Assembly: GCA_002730975.1 (NCBI GenBank)
Contig: PCBO01000010.1
Location: forward strand, 22,734-86,733
Length of the DNA stretch: 64,000 bases
Source: Opitutia bacterium
GTDB lineage: Bacteria; Verrucomicrobiota; Verrucomicrobiia; Opitutales; Seribacteraceae
Direction: 5' to 3'
Shown here: positions 60,757 through 64,000 of the stretch, piece after piece
How positions within the stretch are numbered: the stretch's first letter is position 1
Layout: each line of letters opens with the position of its first letter
Translations under genes and position numbers: made by a program
The notes under the pieces: model-generated
What the model saw: only the letters and a program-made list of their open reading frames with translations
Told to the model about the DNA's origin: nothing
Databases searched by the model: none

Positions 60757-61344
60757 TTACTTTGCTTGGATGAAATGGCGCCATGAATCCTCGATTGGAC
60801 GACCGTACAAAAAACTCACAAATGGTCGCTGTCTTGGTCGAACAGGTTCTCGAAGCAAATGCATGCCAGCCTCCTTGGGATCGCGATTGCCCTTACGGCT
60901 ATTGCAGCGAATACAGGAAGTCACGACGTTTTCCCAGGAAGTTTTTCCACCGCGATCTCGGGGCACCACATGATCCATGTTCAATTTCTTTTCAACAAAA
61001 GAATTACCGCAGTACTGGCAAAGATGCCCATCCCGTTCGAACAAATTCTGACGATTGAACTTCATTTCCCTAAGCAGCATCCGGTCGTAGTTCCTAAGGA
61101 GAAGAACGCTAGGCACTCTCACCGCCTGATTCACAGTATGTATCAAGCGACTTCCTTCGGAAATTGGTGTCTCTGTCGAAAAAGCAAACCACGCATTAGC
61201 ATCGAAAAGGCGAAAACTCCCATCCTCGGCATAGATGACTTGGGCATGCTCAAGCGCAAGTAAACTGAAAGTTCTTTCAACACCCACCACATTAACGGCT
61301 TGCCACAATCGATTCAAAACAAGCGTTTGGTAAGAAGTGTCCAT
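60757..61344 (-). CDS. HNH endonuclease family protein
   Basis: 195 residues. An N-terminal domain (MDTSYQTLVLNRLWQAVNVV) is followed by a zinc-bound HNH domain: CQYCG, the first His in LNMDHVVPRDRGG, Asn in WENVVTSCIRC and the second half CNSRKGNRDP. This compact HNH protein is widely conserved as a single-copy chromosomal gene in several phyla. Its role is unclear, perhaps DNA repair or a housekeeping nuclease. It is not part of a visible mobile element or restriction system. The gap to purF downstream is 109 bp. Confidence 0.9.
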   Translation of the reverse strand: MDTSYQTLVLNRLWQAVNVVGVERTFSLLALEHAQVIYAEDGSFRLFDANAWFAFSTETPISEGSRLIHTVNQAVRVPSVLLLRNYDRMLLREMKFNRQNLFERDGHLCQYCGNSFVEKKLNMDHVVPRDRGGKTSWENVVTSCIRCNSRKGNRDPKEAGMHLLREPVRPRQRPFVSFLYGRPIEDSWRHFIQAK

Positions 61345-61453
61345 TGATGGAGGAACTTTAACTTAATAAACCCCGAGCATGTCAAAGGGATTTTCTTTAC
61401 AGGCAATCAACGCCAAGAGAACAATTGAGAAAGCGAATATTCTACCTGAAGGT

Positions 61454-63373
61454 TCAGTAGCTTCGACCGTCCTTGTTTTCGAAGTAATTGAGAAATGCCT
61501 TGTGTACCACTCGATATCCACCGGGCGTGGGATAGTCTCCGGTAAAATACCAGTCGCCTTTATGGTTGGGAAGAGCCAAGTGGAGGCTTTCTATGGTTTG
61601 GAAGATAATTTCCACATCCCCTTTCCAAGGTAAAGATTCGGGAGTCACGAGCTCGGCAATCTTGGAAGAGATTTCTTCTGCGGTAAAATTCTCGTAGATG
61701 CGCTTGACCTGGTTGGTTTCGGCCTCCTTTTCGTCGACCAGAGATTTGCGGCAAGCCTCGGCCACTTCCTCGAGCAAGCCGTCGAATCCTCTTTCCTTGA
61801 CTAGTGCTACGGCAGCCTGAAAGGCGACGAACTTTCCTAGTTCGGACATATCTATGCCGTAACAATCCGGATAGCGTATCTGGGGTGCAGTCGAAGCAAC
61901 TACAAGCTTGCGAGGGCATGCTCGGCTTAAAATCTTGAGGATGCTTCGCTTGAGGGTGGTGCCCCTGACGATAGAATCGTCAATACAAACGAGAGCATCT
62001 TCTCCTTCATTAACCACACCATAAGTGATGTCATATATATGAGAGACCAACTGAGCTCTGCCCGATTCTTGACTGATGAAGGTCCGGAGCTTGATGTCCT
62101 TGTTCGCAATTTTTTCTCCACGCGGCCAATTATCCATTACAAGATCATCTATCATTTCTGGACTAATCCCACCGTTCTTTGCGGCAAACCCGAGTTGATC
62201 CTTAACTTGTATTCGACGGATGCGTCGAAGTTCGTCCATCAGCCCGTAGTAAGCACTCTCAGCCGTATTTGGAACATAACTAAAAACGCTTTTGGAAAAG
62301 TCCATGCCAACGGAATCCAGGACCCGTTTTGCAAGCAAGGCTCCGAGATGTTTGCGCTCAGCATAAATCTCGGGATCATTGCCCCGGGAAAAATAAATTC
62401 GCTCGAAGGAACAACTGGCATGTGTGCCCGGATCGTCCGCAAAACGCTCTGTCAAAATTTCACCATTGGCACGAACGATGACCACGGTTCCGGGCTCTAT
62501 CTCCTCCACTTCATTCGCATCCTTCTCGAAAACCGTCATGAGAGGAGCTCGTTCCGAGGCGAAGGCAACCACTTCATCGTCACAGACGAAGAAACCGGGG
62601 CGAATTCCCAACGGATCTCGCATGACAAAGGAATCGCCGTTCCCGACAATCCCGGCGATCACGTAACCGCCGTCCCAATTCCTAGCTGCATCACAAAGGA
62701 TGGAAGCAAAGTCGAGACGTTCCCCGATCCATTTGGAAACCTCGGAACCGGCAATACCTTCAGACTCAGCTTGAGCAGCCAACTTATCGTTGGCTGCATC
62801 CAGATAATAACCGGCTTCTTCCAAAATAGCTTGGGTGTCGGTGTCGAAAACCGGGTGCTGACCACGTTCGACGAGGCTTAAGTTCAACTCGTCTCCGTTG
62901 GTCAGGTTGAAGTTGCCGGCAACCATAAGGTTTTTCGCCGGCCAATTGCTTTTGCGAAAGTAGGGATGACAGGAAGTGGCTCCATACCCACCGGAAGTCC
63001 CGTAGCGGAGATGGCCAAGGAGGATTTCGCCACCATAATCGAAGCGTTCCTTGACGGTTTCCGGAAATTCCGGATAAGCGTGCCCTTCGTCCAACAGTTT
63101 CTGATACCGCCTCAACTGCCCGCCGAAAATTTTCGATAAAGCCTTGGAACTGGTACTGCGTTCACGAAACATGAAGGCTTCACCGGCGGGAACGTTCAAT
63201 TTCATGGAACCGATACCGGCACCGTCTTGACCACGATTATGCTGCTTTTCCATGAGAAGAAAGAGCTGATTAAAACCCCATAAGGGCGTACCGTGGCGCT
63301 CAACGTAATGAGCAAGAGGCTTGCGAAGCCGTACGAGGGCTATCCCACAATGATGTCCGATTTCGTCGCTCAT
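61454..63373 (-). CDS. purF: Amidophosphoribosyltransferase, long type
   Basis: 639 residues, clearly longer than the usual 470-510. The glutaminase Cys is at position 9 (GHHCGIALVRLRKP), so a propeptide of eight residues would have to be removed, as happens in other PurF enzymes. MEKQHNRGQDGAGIGS is the glutaminase motif and LVCIDDSIVRGTTLKRSIL is the PRPP-binding site. The protein matches, from memory, the long form found in Bacteroidetes and relatives. It makes phosphoribosylamine, the first purine intermediate. Proximity to purL (8 bp upstream) supports the assignment. A paralogue of PurF with altered use is possible. Confidence 0.88.
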   Translation of the reverse strand: MSDEIGHHCGIALVRLRKPLAHYVERHGTPLWGFNQLFLLMEKQHNRGQDGAGIGSMKLNVPAGEAFMFRERSTSSKALSKIFGGQLRRYQKLLDEGHAYPEFPETVKERFDYGGEILLGHLRYGTSGGYGATSCHPYFRKSNWPAKNLMVAGNFNLTNGDELNLSLVERGQHPVFDTDTQAILEEAGYYLDAANDKLAAQAESEGIAGSEVSKWIGERLDFASILCDAARNWDGGYVIAGIVGNGDSFVMRDPLGIRPGFFVCDDEVVAFASERAPLMTVFEKDANEVEEIEPGTVVIVRANGEILTERFADDPGTHASCSFERIYFSRGNDPEIYAERKHLGALLAKRVLDSVGMDFSKSVFSYVPNTAESAYYGLMDELRRIRRIQVKDQLGFAAKNGGISPEMIDDLVMDNWPRGEKIANKDIKLRTFISQESGRAQLVSHIYDITYGVVNEGEDALVCIDDSIVRGTTLKRSILKILSRACPRKLVVASTAPQIRYPDCYGIDMSELGKFVAFQAAVALVKERGFDGLLEEVAEACRKSLVDEKEAETNQVKRIYENFTAEEISSKIAELVTPESLPWKGDVEIIFQTIESLHLALPNHKGDWYFTGDYPTPGGYRVVHKAFLNYFENKDGRSY

Positions 63374-63381
63374 TTATTAGC

Positions 63382-64000
63382 TCAAGAATTATTCATGGCA
63401 TGGGGAATGGCATTCTCCCAGCTCTCCCGCAACACTTTCACGTCTACGTCTAGAATGGTTTTTCCGTCGACAATTCCTTGGAAACGACCGCTTCGGTTGA
63501 CTATCCCGATTTGCTGCGCATCGACGCCGGCTTGCCTTGCGGAGGACAACACTTCGGAAAGTTTCTCCGGCTTTACAGCCAAAACAGCTCTGCCTTGGCT
63601 TTCTCCGAAGAGGAGAGCATCCAGCCGGTTGGAAGGGCCTCTCGACCCAAAATCCAAGTCCACGCCGAAGGTTGCGTCGTCAAAAAGCATTTCGGCCACC
63701 GTAACGAGCAGACCACCCTCCGATACGTCATGAGCGGCGGATACGCAACCTGCTTGGATTTGGCTAATGAGCAAGTCCTGCAAGTTTTTCTCGGCCTGCA
63801 GATTCACTTCGGGAACCTTGCCCTCCTTTCGATCGTGGTGGGTCTGCATGAAATAGCTTGCGCCTAGCTCAAAAGGTAGTCCTCCGAGAAGAACAAGAGT
63901 CTCGTCGCCGCCACTTATGAAACTGCGGGTGACGTCTTCACTTCCCTCGATAAGCCCGACCATCGAAACGACGGGCGTAGGATCGATGGCCCCGTCGCCA
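63382..64000 (-). CDS. purL: Phosphoribosylformylglycinamidine synthase, C-terminal part (start outside window)
   Basis: The frame is open to the right edge: before the track's first Met (63963) it reads GDGAIDPTPVVSMVGLIEG, the well-known PurL segment. Then GGDETLVLLGGLPFELGASYF, CVSAAHDVSEGGLLVTVAEM and a glutamate-rich ATP-site end follow. The ending at NAIPHAMNNS suits the small, three-subunit type PurL without its own glutaminase domain, which would need separate PurS and PurQ. It converts FGAR and ammonia to FGAM in purine synthesis. About 205 residues are seen; the rest is beyond base 64000. Confidence 0.95.
   Translation of the reverse strand, partial: GDGAIDPTPVVSMVGLIEGSEDVTRSFISGGDETLVLLGGLPFELGASYFMQTHHDRKEGKVPEVNLQAEKNLQDLLISQIQAGCVSAAHDVSEGGLLVTVAEMLFDDATFGVDLDFGSRGPSNRLDALLFGESQGRAVLAVKPEKLSEVLSSARQAGVDAQQIGIVNRSGRFQGIVDGKTILDVDVKVLRESWENAIPHAMNNS

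Noticed and set aside
60530-60973. 147-codon plus-strand ORF across the kinase-HNH gap
   Set aside because: Overlaps the ends of two well-supported minus-strand genes, is rich in Lys/Arg/Thr low-complexity composition and has no domain.
60757-61344. HNH protein as part of a mobile element or restriction system
   Set aside because: No methylase, recombinase, intron or phage gene nearby; the protein is of the compact chromosomal type between housekeeping genes.
62039-62881. 280-codon plus-strand ORF opposite purF
   Set aside because: It lies wholly within the strongly supported purF gene on the other strand, has no recognisable motif and is a shadow frame.
1-64000. tRNA, rRNA, CRISPR arrays, insertion sequences, attachment sites
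   Set aside because: I looked on both strands for tRNA-like T-arms, repeated spacer patterns, transposase or integrase motifs and found none I could support.

Overview
The window is 64 kb of one bacterial chromosome. It is dominated by a very large cell-surface polysaccharide (O-antigen, capsule or exopolysaccharide) locus. Every gene from about 55.9 kb leftwards to base 1 lies on the minus strand. The outer-membrane components (a Wzi-like beta-barrel and a long Wza-like SLBB protein) and a Wzz-like chain-length protein show a Gram-negative envelope. The flank at 56-64 kb is chromosomal housekeeping: glnD on the plus strand, then a GAF histidine kinase, an HNH protein, a long Bacteroidetes/Verrucomicrobia-style purF and the 3' end of purL on the minus strand. 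A member of the Verrucomicrobiota (Opitutales/Puniceicoccales-like) fits the gene style best as I remember it. That assignment is inference; no rRNA or other marker is present.

Reading in the direction of transcription (right to left): 55.9-50.0 kb is the export module (Wzi, Wza-like SLBB protein, a GbsR-type regulator, Wzz). 50.1-44.1 kb makes nucleotide sugars (WbpA-like dehydrogenase, a UDP-glucuronate-epimerase-like SDR, WbpB-, WbpD- and WbpE-like enzymes, and Gmd). 43.8-35.3 kb holds a flippase, an asparagine-synthase-like amidotransferase, a sulfotransferase, an FkbM methyltransferase, a deacetylase and a Wzy-like polymerase. 35.2-28.2 kb holds a glycosyltransferase with a missing conventional start, HisH-HisF-WbpG, another glycosyltransferase, a second deacetylase and a formyltransferase. 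28.0-16.6 kb holds a glutaminase-WbpG fusion, a glycosyltransferase, a methyltransferase, an aldo/keto reductase, a second initiating sugar transferase, a formyltransferase-deacetylase pair, an orphan E1alpha/E1beta thiamine-diphosphate enzyme and a WbpM-like dehydratase. 16.4-0 kb holds two more asparagine-synthase paralogues, a FemAB-like transferase, a FAD oxidoreductase, glycosyltransferases, a second flippase, a broken methyltransferase, a WbpI/WecB-type 2-epimerase and a first-step polyprenyl sugar-phosphotransferase that runs off the left edge.

Taken together, WbpA, B, E, D and I-like enzymes plus WbpG/HisH2/HisF2 are the complete set known in Pseudomonas aeruginosa O5 for UDP-ManNAc3NAcA and its amidino derivative. 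The wzy-GT-hisH-hisF-wbpG-GT order also recalls that cluster. The unusual parts are: a second WbpG-like synthetase fused to its own class II glutaminase; an E1alpha/E1beta pair without E2/E3, a possible branched-chain-sugar forming enzyme; three asparagine-synthase paralogues; and a deacetylase coupled to a formyltransferase that lacks the usual catalytic Asn. With two initiating transferases and two flippases, the locus may encode more than one glycan or be a fusion of clusters. Base composition falls visibly at about 34-37 kb (wzy and its neighbours). I saw no tRNA, rRNA, CRISPR array, transposase or integrase.
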